Shown here one piece after another: positions 1-9,025 of a stretch of 64,000 nucleotides of DNA; the first letter of the stretch is position 1, and every line of letters begins with the position of its first letter. The stretch covers positions 292,342 to 356,341 of the forward strand of contig NZ_JAGYPG010000001.1 of NCBI RefSeq assembly GCF_018343625.1, in the 5' to 3' direction. This DNA comes from Lederbergia citri. Its GTDB lineage: Bacteria > Bacillota > Bacilli > Bacillales > Bacillaceae_C. Below the pieces are notes generated by a model. It was not told where the DNA came from. It did no database searches and saw only the letters and a program-made list of their open reading frames with translations. Made by a program: the position numbers and the translations under genes.

Positions 1-196
1 GTTGTTTTCCACTTAATTCAGCTTGTGCTTGTTGTACTAATCTTTTTGTTATTTCTCCACCCACTGATCCATTTGCTCTTGAAGCTGTATCGGAACCAAG
101 AGTTACTCCGAATTCTTGGGCAATTTCATATTTGACTTGATCTAAATATTGTTCAATTCCCGGTACGAGTAATTGATTACTGTTTCGATTAGCCAT
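1..196 (-). CDS. Alpha/beta-type small acid-soluble spore protein (SASP), 3' end outside window
   Basis: The reverse strand encodes 65 codons that run off the window start. The protein shows the alpha/beta SASP hallmarks: a YEIAQEFGV segment around the germination-protease cleavage site and the [16 protein letters not shown] block in the DNA-binding part. Such proteins coat spore DNA and protect it from UV and heat, and are degraded by GPR at germination. The ATG at 194-196 follows a good AGGAGAG ribosome site. Its position beside ktrD matches sspD of B. subtilis, but the C-terminus is missing, so the paralogue is not assigned. Confidence 0.93.
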   Translation of the reverse strand, partial: MANRNSNQLLVPGIEQYLDQVKYEIAQEFGVTLGSDTASRANGSVGGEITKRLVQQAQAELSGKQ

Positions 197-234
197 TTGG
201 ATCCTCTCCTTTAATTTAATTTACATCGTAATCA

Positions 235-263
235 TAGTATGGACTCAAACAAAAAAAGCATAA
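235..263 (-). promoter_or_regulatory. Possible sigma-G promoter for the SASP gene
   Basis: On the reverse strand CATACTA (235-241) matches the sigma-G -10 pattern, and TTATG (259-263) lies 17 bases upstream as a 4-of-5 match to the -35 pattern GHATR. SASP genes are known sigma-G targets, so the position fits. It is a motif match only. Confidence 0.5.
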
Positions 264-405
264 CTGGTAAATCCAACTCCTATAACTGAAAAATGTATTT
301 CGTGGAAATCCATGATAGTATGTAAAAAATGGATGTTTTTCTTTTCAATGCTGAATTTTTTCTTTAATATAGAAGAATGATGTTAATTGGGGGATAATAA
401 TAGGC

Positions 406-1761
406 ATGAAACACTTGAAAAAACATTCGTTGACTAGGCTAACGCCTTTTAGGATCCTAGTTACATATTACTTTTTAACAGTCGCCTTTTCGGCTATCCT
501 ACTAAGTTTACCATTTGCCCGCAAACCAGGAGCACAATGGTCCTTCATGGATGCAGTCTTTACCGCGGCAAGTTCGGTTAGTGTTACTGGATTATCGACG
601 GTGAATATAGCTGAAACTTTTACTGTACCCGGGATTTTTCTATTGATGTTTGTTTTGCAAATAGGTGGAATTGGCATTATGACTATTAGTACATTTTTCT
701 GGTTATTATTAGGGAAAAAAGTTGGACTGATGCATCGACAATTAATTCGAACAGATCAAAATCAAATTAATCTATCAGGACTTGTTGCCCTTTTAAAACA
801 AATTATCTACATTATTTTGGGTATTGAACTTGTTGGTGCACTTGTTCTTGGGACTTATTATATTCAATATTTCCCTACCTGGCAGGAAGCATTATTGCAA
901 GGATTGTTTGCTTCCATAAGCGCCACAACAAATGCTGGATTTGATATTACTGGGCAATCGCTGATTCCGTTTGCACGAGACTATTTTGTTCAATTTGTAA
1001 CGATGATATTAATTATTTTAGGAGCAATTGGTTTTCCTGTTTGGATCGAAGTGAAAAGGTTTTTACTTCATAAGGATGATAAGATTCGATTTCGTTTTAG
1101 TCTTTTTACGAAAATTACGACATCCACTTACTTTTTACTTTTATTAATAGGAACAGTTGTAATCGTTGCGATCGAATATAATCATTTTTTTATTGGGAAA
1201 TCCTGGCATGAATCATTTTTCTATGCCTTATTCCAATCAACAACAATGAGAAGTGCTGGCTTGCTTACGTTAGATGTAAATCAGCTGACTGTTTCCACCA
1301 TACTCTTTTTATCATTTTTAATGTTTATTGGTGCGTCTCCTAGTTCTGTTGGTGGAGGTATTAGAACGACAACGTTTGCTCTTAATATTCTTTTTCTTTT
1401 TCATTTTGCAAGGGGCCGCTCTTCAATTAAAGTTTTTCAACGAGAAATTCATCAAAATGATGTAATCAAATCGTTAGTGGTACTCATGCTAGCAGTAATA
1501 TTGACTGGTTTGTCCATCTTATTATTATCTATTACGGAGGATGCTAGCCTTATTTCCATCATTTTTGAAGTGGCATCAGCGTTTGGTACGTGTGGAGCTT
1601 CAATGGGGATCACTCCATATTTAACGGATTTTGGTAAGTCTATATTAATCTTGCTCATGTTCATAGGAAGAATTGGAATTTTGTCGTTTTTATTTATCAT
1701 GGCTAGTAATGAAAAAGAGCCTGACTTCCATTATCCAACAGAAAGAGTCATCATTGGGTAA
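406..1761 (+). CDS. ktrD: Ktr potassium uptake system integral membrane subunit KtrD
   Basis: This 451-residue polytopic protein belongs to the TrkH/KtrB family of potassium channels or transporters. The four pore-loop repeats each keep the filter glycine: SVSVTGLST near residue 60, SATTNAGFD near 170, TMRSAGLLT near 285 and FGTCGASMG near 395. Length and the C-terminal HYPTERVIIG segment fit KtrD better than KtrB. KtrD forms the membrane dimer gated by an octameric KtrC ring, and a KtrC gene lies at 59711-60370. The ATG follows a GGGGGAT ribosome site. No ydaO (c-di-AMP) riboswitch was recognised in the short leader. Confidence 0.93.
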   Translation: MKHLKKHSLTRLTPFRILVTYYFLTVAFSAILLSLPFARKPGAQWSFMDAVFTAASSVSVTGLSTVNIAETFTVPGIFLLMFVLQIGGIGIMTISTFFWLLLGKKVGLMHRQLIRTDQNQINLSGLVALLKQIIYIILGIELVGALVLGTYYIQYFPTWQEALLQGLFASISATTNAGFDITGQSLIPFARDYFVQFVTMILIILGAIGFPVWIEVKRFLLHKDDKIRFRFSLFTKITTSTYFLLLLIGTVVIVAIEYNHFFIGKSWHESFFYALFQSTTMRSAGLLTLDVNQLTVSTILFLSFLMFIGASPSSVGGGIRTTTFALNILFLFHFARGRSSIKVFQREIHQNDVIKSLVVLMLAVILTGLSILLLSITEDASLISIIFEVASAFGTCGASMGITPYLTDFGKSILILLMFIGRIGILSFLFIMASNEKEPDFHYPTERVIIG

Positions 1762-1828
1762 AAAATACTATGATTTTTCTTTCATAAGGTTTATCATATT
1801 TTTGATATAGACAACAGGAGGGTTAATA

Positions 1829-2815
1829 ATGGGAAACAAAATTAGAATAGGGATCACAGGTTATGGAAATCTAGGAAGAGGAGTAGAAGCTGCTATAAAA
1901 CAAAATCCAGATATGGAGCTTGTAGCTGTATTTTCAAGACGTGACCCAGCAAGTGTAACTGTTGCAGATCCGAATGTAAAAGTCTATCCGATTGCTTCTG
2001 CCGAGGATTATAAAAATGATATTGATGTTATGATATTATGTGGTGGTTCGGCAACAGATTTACCTGAGCAAGGACCAGCGTTTGCGGCGCATTTTAATAC
2101 AATTGACAGCTTCGATACACACGCAAAGATACCGGAGTATTTTGCTTCAATAGATGAAGTTGCAAAAAAATCAGGTAAGGTTAGTATTATTTCAGTTGGA
2201 TGGGATCCAGGCATGTTTTCAACAAATCGTCTATTTGGCGAAGCTATTTTACCAGTAGGAGAAACATATACTTTTTGGGGAAAAGGCTTAAGTCAAGGAC
2301 ATTCTGACGCGGTAAGAAGGGTCAATGGGGTTAAAGCAGCGGTTCAATATACAATCCCGATTGAAGAAGCAGTTAATCGCGTAAGAAGTGGTGAAAACCC
2401 TGAATTGTCAACGAGAGAAAAGCATTTAAGGGAATGCTTCGTAGTAGCTGAAGAAGGGGCAAATCTTTCTGAAATTGAAAAAACGATTAAGGAAATGCCA
2501 CATTATTTTTCTGAATACGAAACAATTGTTAACTTTATTTCAGAAGAAGAATTTCAAGCTAACCATACTAAAATGATGCACGGAGGATTTGTTATAAGAA
2601 GTGGAGATACGGGTGAGGGCAACAAAGAAATCATGGAATTTTCTTTAAAGCTAGATAGCAACCCAGAATACACTGCAAGTGTGTTAACAGCCTATGCTAG
2701 AGCAGCCTATAGACTTAGCAAAGAGGGACAGTCAGGAGCCAAAACTGTTTTTGATGTTCCAATTGGCATGCTTTCACCAAAATCATCTGAACAATTAAGA
2801 AAAGAACTTTTATAA
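1829..2815 (+). CDS. ddh: meso-Diaminopimelate D-dehydrogenase
   Basis: The 328-residue protein starts with a Rossmann motif (GITGYGNLGRGV) and carries the Ddh signatures SRRDP (NADP contact), DSFDTHAKI and SVGWDPGMFS around the substrate pocket. Ddh makes meso-DAP in one NADPH-dependent step from L-tetrahydrodipicolinate and ammonia, for lysine and peptidoglycan. Most Bacillus use the acetylated four-step route, so this is a lineage-specific alternative or addition. An AGGAGGG ribosome site precedes the ATG by 7 bases. A terminator follows directly, so it is probably transcribed alone or with ktrD. Confidence 0.93.
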   Translation: MGNKIRIGITGYGNLGRGVEAAIKQNPDMELVAVFSRRDPASVTVADPNVKVYPIASAEDYKNDIDVMILCGGSATDLPEQGPAFAAHFNTIDSFDTHAKIPEYFASIDEVAKKSGKVSIISVGWDPGMFSTNRLFGEAILPVGETYTFWGKGLSQGHSDAVRRVNGVKAAVQYTIPIEEAVNRVRSGENPELSTREKHLRECFVVAEEGANLSEIEKTIKEMPHYFSEYETIVNFISEEEFQANHTKMMHGGFVIRSGDTGEGNKEIMEFSLKLDSNPEYTASVLTAYARAAYRLSKEGQSGAKTVFDVPIGMLSPKSSEQLRKELL

Positions 2816-2823
2816 TGATAAGA

Positions 2824-2853
2824 AAAACCGGAGCTTTATCAGCTTCCGGTTTT
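2824..2853. terminator. Bidirectional terminator between ddh and the radical SAM gene
   Basis: An inverted repeat pairing ACCGGAGCT with AGCTTCCGGT (one bulged base) has A-rich and T-rich flanks, so it can work in both directions. It overlaps the last codons of the convergent gene. Confidence 0.85.
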
Positions 2854-4596
2854 TTTCTGTATGTTTATCGAATCTAACGGATAAATTGTTGGACTTCCAT
2901 CGGTTGGTTCATAATGGATCAAGGCATAAGAGGATTGAGGCATAATCTTCCCTTCTTGCTGATATGTTTGAATGCAAAAAGGAAATATTTCAATTTGGGT
3001 ATGCTTATAAAGCTCTCTTTCATTTAAATTTAGTTGCCTCATAAGGTGAGCTTCTTCAATAATGGCCTCATACAGTTTAGAACGGATTTTACGCTCTACG
3101 ATATCACCCCACCATGCTTTTCGAGGTTTATACCGTCTATTTATTAAATAATCGTATTTCATTAACCCTTCAGCCAAGTCGGAATGTTCAATGCTCTTTT
3201 CGGAAAGAAATTGTTTAAGTCGAGTGAATAAATCCTCTAACTGGTGGCCAATTCGTGACCAATTTTGCTCTTCCCAATACGTACCAAATTCTTGAAAGAA
3301 ATCAAATGGAGTCTCAAAACTTTTTGTAGTCAAGAATTTGACCGTTCGATCCATCCTATGATCATTCCAATATTTTTCTAATACATCTTCCACTTGCTTA
3401 ATCCTAATAATATCTTCAAAGTCAATAACATTATTGCCTAAAATTTCATATGGAGAGTAATCCATGTACGTATAGCCGAAATGTTTCGCAGAAATTCTTA
3501 AGCCGGTCCCACGGAGCATTTTTAAAAATCCGAGCTGCAATTCCTCTGGCTCAAGAGTGAATACATCGTTAAATGTTTTGCGGAAAGAATCATAGTCTTC
3601 TTCTGGCAATCCTGCGATTAAATCTAAATGCTGCAGAATTTTACCGCCTTCTTTAACCATTCGGACGGTCCTTGTTAATTTTTCAAAGTTTTGCCTTCTT
3701 TTTACGAGTTCATTTGTTAAATCATTGGTGGATTGGACTCCAATTTCAAAGCGGAAAAGCCCTTCAGGTGCTTCTTTATTTAAAAAGTCGATGACTTCTG
3801 GTCTCATAATATCCCCGGTAATTTCAAATTGAAAAACAGTGCCAGGTCTTCGTTCGTCGATTAGAAATTGAAACATTTCCATCGCATAGCTTCTGCTTAT
3901 ATTAAAAGTCCGGTCAACAAACTTAATTGTTTTAGCACCATTGTCCAGTAAATATCTTATGTCTTCTTTAATTTTTTCGCGATTAAAATATCTGACTCCA
4001 ACCTCGATGGAAGAAAGACAAAACTGGCAGCTAAAAGGGCATCCACGGCTTGTCTCAATATAGATGACTCGTTTCGATAAATGGGGGATATCTTCTTTAA
4101 ATCTAAAAGGAGATGGCATTTCTCTCAAGTCAATTTTAGTGCGTACAGGATTGATAACTGGTTTTCCTTCTCTCATATATCCAATTCCAAGTACGTTTTC
4201 CATTTCCATATTACCTTTTAGCTCATGTAACAGCTGCTTGAACGTTTCTTCACCTTCGCCGATAACGATAAAGTCAATTTCCGGCAATCGCTTAAGCCAA
4301 TGAATAACATCATAGGAGACCTCTGGCCCACCGAGAACAATTTTTACATCTGGCATAATTTTCCGCAAAATTTCGATGACTTTAATGGTTTCTTCTATAT
4401 TCCATATATAACAGCTAAAGCCAATTACATCAGGTTTTTTATTATATAAATCTGTAACAATATTTAATGTTGGGTCTTTAATCGTATATTCTGCAAGCTC
4501 GACGTCAAAATCCGGTGCTGCGTATGCTTTTAAATAGCGAATAGCTAAATTCGTATGAATATATTTCGCATTTAAGGTACTTGCGATGATTTTCAT
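2839..4596 (-). CDS. B12-binding-domain radical SAM protein (DUF4080 type)
   Basis: This 585-residue protein has an N-terminal Rossmann-like cobalamin-binding region (residues 1-130, with VIGFSCYIWN and VLGGPEVS), then a radical SAM core with the cluster motif RGCPFSCQFC (CxxxCxxC) near residue 185. The C-terminal third resembles the DUF4080 region of Firmicutes proteins of this size. Substrate and reaction are unknown; related enzymes perform radical methylations or rearrangements. The ATG at 4596 follows AAAGGAGA. It is convergent with ddh and is probably a single-gene unit. Confidence 0.85.
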   Translation of the reverse strand: MKIIASTLNAKYIHTNLAIRYLKAYAAPDFDVELAEYTIKDPTLNIVTDLYNKKPDVIGFSCYIWNIEETIKVIEILRKIMPDVKIVLGGPEVSYDVIHWLKRLPEIDFIVIGEGEETFKQLLHELKGNMEMENVLGIGYMREGKPVINPVRTKIDLREMPSPFRFKEDIPHLSKRVIYIETSRGCPFSCQFCLSSIEVGVRYFNREKIKEDIRYLLDNGAKTIKFVDRTFNISRSYAMEMFQFLIDERRPGTVFQFEITGDIMRPEVIDFLNKEAPEGLFRFEIGVQSTNDLTNELVKRRQNFEKLTRTVRMVKEGGKILQHLDLIAGLPEEDYDSFRKTFNDVFTLEPEELQLGFLKMLRGTGLRISAKHFGYTYMDYSPYEILGNNVIDFEDIIRIKQVEDVLEKYWNDHRMDRTVKFLTTKSFETPFDFFQEFGTYWEEQNWSRIGHQLEDLFTRLKQFLSEKSIEHSDLAEGLMKYDYLINRRYKPRKAWWGDIVERKIRSKLYEAIIEEAHLMRQLNLNERELYKHTQIEIFPFCIQTYQQEGKIMPQSSYALIHYEPTDGSPTIYPLDSINIQKKTGS

Positions 4597-4664
4597 TGAA
4601 AAAACTTTCTCCTTTGTCCTATAATCCTTACTATTTTACAGGACTTCCCCTAAAACTACAAATA

Positions 4665-4690
4665 GCGGGCAGCTTATTCGCTCTGCCCGC
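4665..4690 (-). terminator. Terminator of the acyltransferase gene
   Basis: The arms GCGGGCAG and CTGCCCGC form a perfect 8-bp stem that overlaps the stop codon of the reverse-strand gene. The following reverse-strand tract is only moderately T-rich. Confidence 0.65.
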
Positions 4691-5711
4691 GTGGTACACT
4701 CATATTTTCTTTTAAACGTCCAATCGTTTTTTTCCAACGCGACCATTTTAATTCAATGATTGGTTGGGTTGCTGTAGTCACAAATTTACTGGATAGGAAG
4801 AAAGTGAGGAACAGAGTAATAACCAACAATACAATTAGTGTCTTGGAATCATATATATATGACTCGACAGAACTTCCTCGGAAAGCCCGGATGATAAATC
4901 CATGCAGTAAATACACATACAGCGTATTTCTTCCGAATTTCGTAAAAAAGAATTTTCTTTTTGGCACAAAAGCAAAAAATCCCGCCACCATGAGAAAATT
5001 AATAGAATATATCCCAATCCTTTTAATAAATCCAATAGCCGAAATGGTTTCCAAGTAACTATATGGTTTTGAACCTAACAGCCACTTTTCATCTAACCCT
5101 GGAAAAATAATAAAAACTAAAGCAATGATGACAATTGTTCCCGCCATAAAAACTTTTGTTCGAGACTTCGTTAATAATTGGAAATGTTCCTTTTTTAAAT
5201 AATATCCAACGATAAAAAAGGGGAAAAATACAAATGTTCTTGATAGACTAAGATAGTTAGAAATCCAATCCACATATCCCACTATTAATCCAATAAGTAA
5301 TGCTAAACTAACAGCATATTCAGGCTTCAATTTATTGAAACCAATAAGCATTATATTCCAGCAAAATAAACTAATCAAAAACCAAAGTGACCAGTGTGGA
5401 TTTAGTAAATCAATTTCAAGCATTGATTTACTGTATAAGTTATAGTAAAAAACGGAGTAAATGACTTGAAAAATTAAATATGGAATGATTAACTTTATAG
5501 TAATCTTCTTAATATAGCCTTTTTCATAAAAACCTTTCGCGAAAAAACCAGATATTAGAATAAAGGCAGGCATATGGAAGGTGTAAAGTAATTTATAAAG
5601 TGTGGAAAAGAATGAATTAGAATCTATATAAGATTGGATTAAATGACCAAAGACGACTAAAAATATTAAAATAAATTTCGCATTATCAAAATAGTAATCT
5701 CTTTTCTCCAT
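4674..5711 (-). CDS. Membrane-bound acyltransferase-3 family protein
   Basis: The protein (345 residues from this start) has about ten hydrophobic segments and the family opening: DNAKFILIFLVVFGHL (the GH usually carries the catalytic histidine) followed by TFHMPAFILISGFF. These enzymes O-acetylate or O-acylate sugars of peptidoglycan, teichoic acid or exopolysaccharide, or act on small molecules. The start at 5711 has GGTGAT just upstream; the longer start at 5729 has no ribosome site. Neighbours give no clue to the substrate. Confidence 0.85.
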   Translation of the reverse strand: MEKRDYYFDNAKFILIFLVVFGHLIQSYIDSNSFFSTLYKLLYTFHMPAFILISGFFAKGFYEKGYIKKITIKLIIPYLIFQVIYSVFYYNLYSKSMLEIDLLNPHWSLWFLISLFCWNIMLIGFNKLKPEYAVSLALLIGLIVGYVDWISNYLSLSRTFVFFPFFIVGYYLKKEHFQLLTKSRTKVFMAGTIVIIALVFIIFPGLDEKWLLGSKPYSYLETISAIGFIKRIGIYSINFLMVAGFFAFVPKRKFFFTKFGRNTLYVYLLHGFIIRAFRGSSVESYIYDSKTLIVLLVITLFLTFFLSSKFVTTATQPIIELKWSRWKKTIGRLKENMSVPRGQSE

Positions 5712-5872
5712 AATAATCACCAATTTCATAGTTGTTTGCGTTATTTTACCCCGAAATGAAGAAAAGTAACATTACGATTCCATATCGATTGCATGACGAC
5801 TAATATGAATTTTAGTCAATTGTTAAGAAATAGTGACAACTTTTAAAAAGATTGTCTAATTTTGCGAATCCA

Positions 5873-5901
5873 TTTACAATTGCAAATATTGTTGAGATAA
5901 T
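5873..5901 (+). promoter_or_regulatory. Sigma-A-like promoter of the Spo0E-family gene
   Basis: TTTACA (5873-5878) and GATAAT (5896-5901) are separated by 17 bases, each one mismatch from consensus. The start codon of the next gene lies 46 bases downstream. Confidence 0.65.
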
Positions 5902-5946
5902 GACATAGTTGAATTTTAAGGTCAATACATGGGGGAGAACTAAATA

Positions 5947-6201
5947 ATGTATAGAAGTAGTAAAGAAAAAGCACAATTTTTAAAGAAAATTCAGGAAAAG
6001 CGCGAAAAAATGTGTTTATTTGGAAAAATTTATGGTTTAAATTCACCTAAAACAATTCAATGCAGCCAAGAGCTTGATTATCTATTAAATGAATATTATC
6101 AAATGTTTCAGACGCCTAAGAAGAAACAATCTATACCTACGCATCGTATTGCAGTTACAAATAGCTACGTGTGGCAGTATTCGCTTCCTTATGCAAAATA
6201 A
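5947..6201 (+). CDS. Spo0E-family aspartyl-phosphate phosphatase
   Basis: The 84-residue protein has the small helical-hairpin Spo0E signature: an N-terminal helix with EKREKM, a short turn at YGLNSPKTIQ and the diagnostic SQELDYLLNEYY stretch near residue 45-55. Members dephosphorylate Spo0A~P and so delay sporulation. It is translated from a GGGGGAG ribosome site. The last 30 residues (basic, then polar) are not part of the core domain. It stands alone with its own promoter. Confidence 0.85.
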   Translation: MYRSSKEKAQFLKKIQEKREKMCLFGKIYGLNSPKTIQCSQELDYLLNEYYQMFQTPKKKQSIPTHRIAVTNSYVWQYSLPYAK

Positions 6202-6281
6202 TTGCTGTACATAAAAGGAATTCGCAATCTAGAGTCGAATAGTATGGTGGATGGAAATTACAATTTGAGAGGATGATTTTT

Positions 6282-7040
6282 TTGGGAAAAGCAGCTTTAC
6301 AATTATATTCGGTTAGACAAGCCGCAGAAAAAGATTTCCTTGGAACAGTTGGGAAAGTAGCTGATATGGGATATGAAGCCATTCAATTTGCCGGCTATTT
6401 TAATACTCCAGCTCATGAATTAAAGCAGCTTCTTGATGAAAAAGGAATTACTGTAGCAGGGAGCCATATCATGCTTGATGCTTTTAAAGAAGAGCAGTTA
6501 GCTGAAACGTTTAAATATAATAGGGAAATAGGCAATGATCTATTAATTGTACCAGCCATTGCTCCTCAATATCGCGATAGCGAAGACGCTTGGAAAAGAA
6601 CTGCAGAAGAATTCAATAAAATTGGACAAGCTTGTAAAGAAGAAGGCTTCACATTTGCTTACCATAATCATAATTTTGAATTTGAAACATTTGGTGGTAC
6701 AACTGGGTTTGATCTATTGTTTGGAAATTCCGATCCTGAAGTAGTAAAAATTGAGCTTGATTGCTATTGGGCAACTTTTGCAGAGCTTGATCCACTTGGC
6801 CTTATTAACCAGTACGGCAATCGGGTAGTATCCCTTCATCTAAAAGATATGACAGTAGAGAACGGTAAAAAGAGAAGTATTGAGATTGGTTCAGGAAGCT
6901 TAGATCTTGAAAGCTTACTAAATGTCGGAACCAAAAATGATGTGAAATGGTTCATCATTGAACAAGAACAGTTCGATGGAGATCCGATGGAAAGTTCAAA
7001 AGTAAATATAAAGAACTTAAAAAAGTTAATGGAAAAATGA
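6282..7040 (+). CDS. Sugar phosphate isomerase/epimerase, xylose-isomerase-like TIM barrel
   Basis: The 252-residue protein (from a TTG start) belongs to the AP-endonuclease-2/IolE-like TIM-barrel family. Visible elements are ALQLYSVR on strand 1, the metal-site segment YHNHNFEF near residue 125, ELDCYW near 160 and HLKDM near 190, supplying the Glu/His/Asp ligands. Such proteins isomerise or epimerise keto-sugars. An ATG nine bases upstream (6273) overlaps the GAGAGGA ribosome site, so TTG at 6282 is the better start. It heads a small sugar cluster with the lactonase and SDR; exact substrate unknown. Confidence 0.85.
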   Translation: MGKAALQLYSVRQAAEKDFLGTVGKVADMGYEAIQFAGYFNTPAHELKQLLDEKGITVAGSHIMLDAFKEEQLAETFKYNREIGNDLLIVPAIAPQYRDSEDAWKRTAEEFNKIGQACKEEGFTFAYHNHNFEFETFGGTTGFDLLFGNSDPEVVKIELDCYWATFAELDPLGLINQYGNRVVSLHLKDMTVENGKKRSIEIGSGSLDLESLLNVGTKNDVKWFIIEQEQFDGDPMESSKVNIKNLKKLMEK

Positions 7041-7053
7041 GTTTCTTGTAATA

Positions 7054-7081
7054 ACTCCGATTATTTATAGTCGGAGCTTTT
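7054..7081 (+). terminator. Terminator or attenuator between isomerase and lactonase genes
   Basis: ACTCCGA and TCGGAG arms enclose an AT loop and are followed by CTTTTT. It lies inside the presumed sugar cluster, so it may be partial. Confidence 0.75.
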
Positions 7082-7111
7082 TCATAATTACATATTGGAG
7101 GTTGTAGAACT

Positions 7112-7990
7112 ATGAGTTATGAAGTGGAATTAATTCTGGATGTGAAGGCTGAACTTGGAGAAGGCCCATCATGGGACAGAGATTCTAACGTTTTATATTG
7201 GGTTGATATTCTCGGGAAGTGTATTCATACATATGAACCTATGTCGGTAAAAACGGACAAAATTCAATTAAATGAGCATATTGGAGCGGTCGTACCAGTA
7301 AAGAAGGGAGGACTTGTAGCAGTTCTGCAAAGTGGGTTTTATCAAATTGACTTACCTTCGGGGAAATTGACAGCGATTTCAGACCCGGAGGCGCATTTAC
7401 CAAAAAATCGATTTAATGATGGAAAATGCGATCCTAAAGGAAGGTTTTGGGCGGGAACAATGCCTTATGATGGCGAGAAAGGAAAAGGGAACTTTTATGT
7501 ACTTGATTCAAATGGTCATGTCAAGAAGGTATTGGATAATATAACTTGTTCAAATGGTATTGCCTGGAACCCTGATTTTTCGACTATGTATTATATTGAT
7601 ACACCTACAAAGCAAGTAGCTGCATTTGATTATGACCTCGAAACTGGTGAAATTTCAAATCGGCGTGTTGCTGTTCAAGTCCCAGATGGAATGGGAGTTC
7701 CAGACGGAATGACATCTGATGAGGAAGGGAATATTTGGGTAGCACATTGGGGTGGATATCGTGTTACAAAATGGAATCCGAATACCGGTGAGATGCTGGA
7801 TTCTATTCCAATTCCTGCTCCACAAGTAACTTCTTGTGTTTTTGGCGGTGATAATATGAACGAATTATATATAACAACTGCTAGAACTGGCTTGGATCAA
7901 GAAACATTGAATGAGTATCCTCATACAGGTGGGTTATTTAGAGTGAAAACGAATGTAAAAGGATCAGCCACATATAAGTATGGAAATTAA
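7112..7990 (+). CDS. SMP-30/gluconolactonase family lactonase
   Basis: This 292-residue beta-propeller protein matches the SMP-30/regucalcin family: LGEGPSWD near the start (metal-ligand Glu), NRFNDGKCDPKGRFWAGTM near residue 105, SNGIAWNPD near 150 and PDGMTSDEEGNIWVAHWGG near 200 carrying the Asn and Asp metal ligands. These enzymes hydrolyse sugar lactones to aldonic acids. A TTGGAGG ribosome site precedes the ATG. Between an isomerase and an SDR it would fit oxidation of an aldose to lactone and opening to the acid; the substrate is not readable. Confidence 0.88.
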   Translation: MSYEVELILDVKAELGEGPSWDRDSNVLYWVDILGKCIHTYEPMSVKTDKIQLNEHIGAVVPVKKGGLVAVLQSGFYQIDLPSGKLTAISDPEAHLPKNRFNDGKCDPKGRFWAGTMPYDGEKGKGNFYVLDSNGHVKKVLDNITCSNGIAWNPDFSTMYYIDTPTKQVAAFDYDLETGEISNRRVAVQVPDGMGVPDGMTSDEEGNIWVAHWGGYRVTKWNPNTGEMLDSIPIPAPQVTSCVFGGDNMNELYITTARTGLDQETLNEYPHTGGLFRVKTNVKGSATYKYGN

Positions 7991-8050
7991 AGACTAGAAT
8001 GATCGAAAATGGGTAAACTGTCCAAAAGAAAAATGAAGGAGGTTTACCTT

Positions 8051-8845
8051 TTGGAAGATTCATTAATGTCTTTAAATAGTAGGGTGGCTATCGTAACAGG
8101 TGCTGCTTCTGGTATAGGTGCAGCATCAGCTATTAAGCTTGCTAAATCTGGTGCATCTGTTGGACTTCTTGACCTGAAAGAGGAGAAGGCAGAAAAGGTA
8201 AAACAAGAGATTGAGCAATTTGGCGGAAAGGCGATCATAATGGATGTTGATTTATCTGATCCTGAGCGGGTTGAAAGCTCCGTTAATCAAGTAGTTTCAG
8301 AATTTGGTCGTCTCGATATTGTGTTCGCAAACGCTGGTATAAATGGAGTAGTTACACCAATTGAGGACTTTGCACCAGAAGATTGGGATCAAACAATCTC
8401 AACCAATTTAAAAAGTACATTTTTAACTGTAAAGTATGCAATCCCTCATTTAAAAAAAGATGGAGGAAGTATCGTTATTACGAGTTCTGTTAATGGGAAC
8501 CGTAAATTTTCTGGAATAGGTATGTCAGCATATAGCAGTTCAAAGGCAGGACAAATGGCTTTTGGAAAAATGGCCGCTCTAGAATTAGCAAAATATAAAA
8601 TTCGAGTAAATATTATTTGTCCAGGTGCAATTGAAACTAATATTGGAGAAAATACACATCCAAACGAAGAAAAACTTAAAAGTGTGCAAATTCCAGTAGA
8701 ATATCCTGAGGGAAGTCATCCACTTGAGGATCGACCAGGCAAGCCTTACCAAGTCGCCAACCTTATTCACTTTTTAGCTTCCGATGCATCTAGCCATATA
8801 TCTGGCTCTGAAATCTATATTGATGGGGCTGAGACCTTGTTGTGA
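8051..8845 (+). CDS. SDR-family oxidoreductase (classical, NAD(P)-dependent)
   Basis: The 264-residue protein has all classical SDR motifs: TGAASGIGAAS (cofactor loop), NAGI, the catalytic Ser in ITSSVNG and YSSSK. The best start is TTG at 8051, seven bases after a perfect AAGGAGGT; the upstream in-frame ATG codons have no ribosome site. It probably oxidises or reduces the sugar or sugar acid handled by the two genes before it. Its 60-base spacing from the lactonase gene supports cotranscription. Confidence 0.86.
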   Translation: MEDSLMSLNSRVAIVTGAASGIGAASAIKLAKSGASVGLLDLKEEKAEKVKQEIEQFGGKAIIMDVDLSDPERVESSVNQVVSEFGRLDIVFANAGINGVVTPIEDFAPEDWDQTISTNLKSTFLTVKYAIPHLKKDGGSIVITSSVNGNRKFSGIGMSAYSSSKAGQMAFGKMAALELAKYKIRVNIICPGAIETNIGENTHPNEEKLKSVQIPVEYPEGSHPLEDRPGKPYQVANLIHFLASDASSHISGSEIYIDGAETLL

Positions 8846-8984
8846 GAAAAGCGAAACGAAGTTTACTCACACAAAGAGAAGGACAAGAAATTTTCTAGTC
8901 GATAGGTGCTGGAACAAGAAGTAAAAAAGCTAAGTATTAATAAAAGACTAAAGAAACCTTTATTAGCCTTTTTCAAAACAAAAA

Positions 8985-9015
8985 AACAGTCCGAACCTTT
9001 TAGGCTTGGACTGTT
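8985..9015. terminator. Bidirectional terminator between SDR and clpE
   Basis: AACAGTCC pairs with GGACTGTT, extended by a GCC/GGT inner stem. A-rich and T-rich flanks serve both convergent genes. Confidence 0.85.
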
Positions 9016-9025
9016 TTTGTTTTTA

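Noticed and set aside
201..405. ydaO/kimA-type c-di-AMP riboswitch before ktrD
   Set aside because: The leader is short and I could not find the conserved riboswitch core.
8846..8930. Possible decayed family A repeat after the SDR gene (GAAAAGCGAAACG ... CTAGTCGATAGGTGCTGGA)
   Set aside because: Only two short stretches resemble the repeat ends; too weak to list as a copy.
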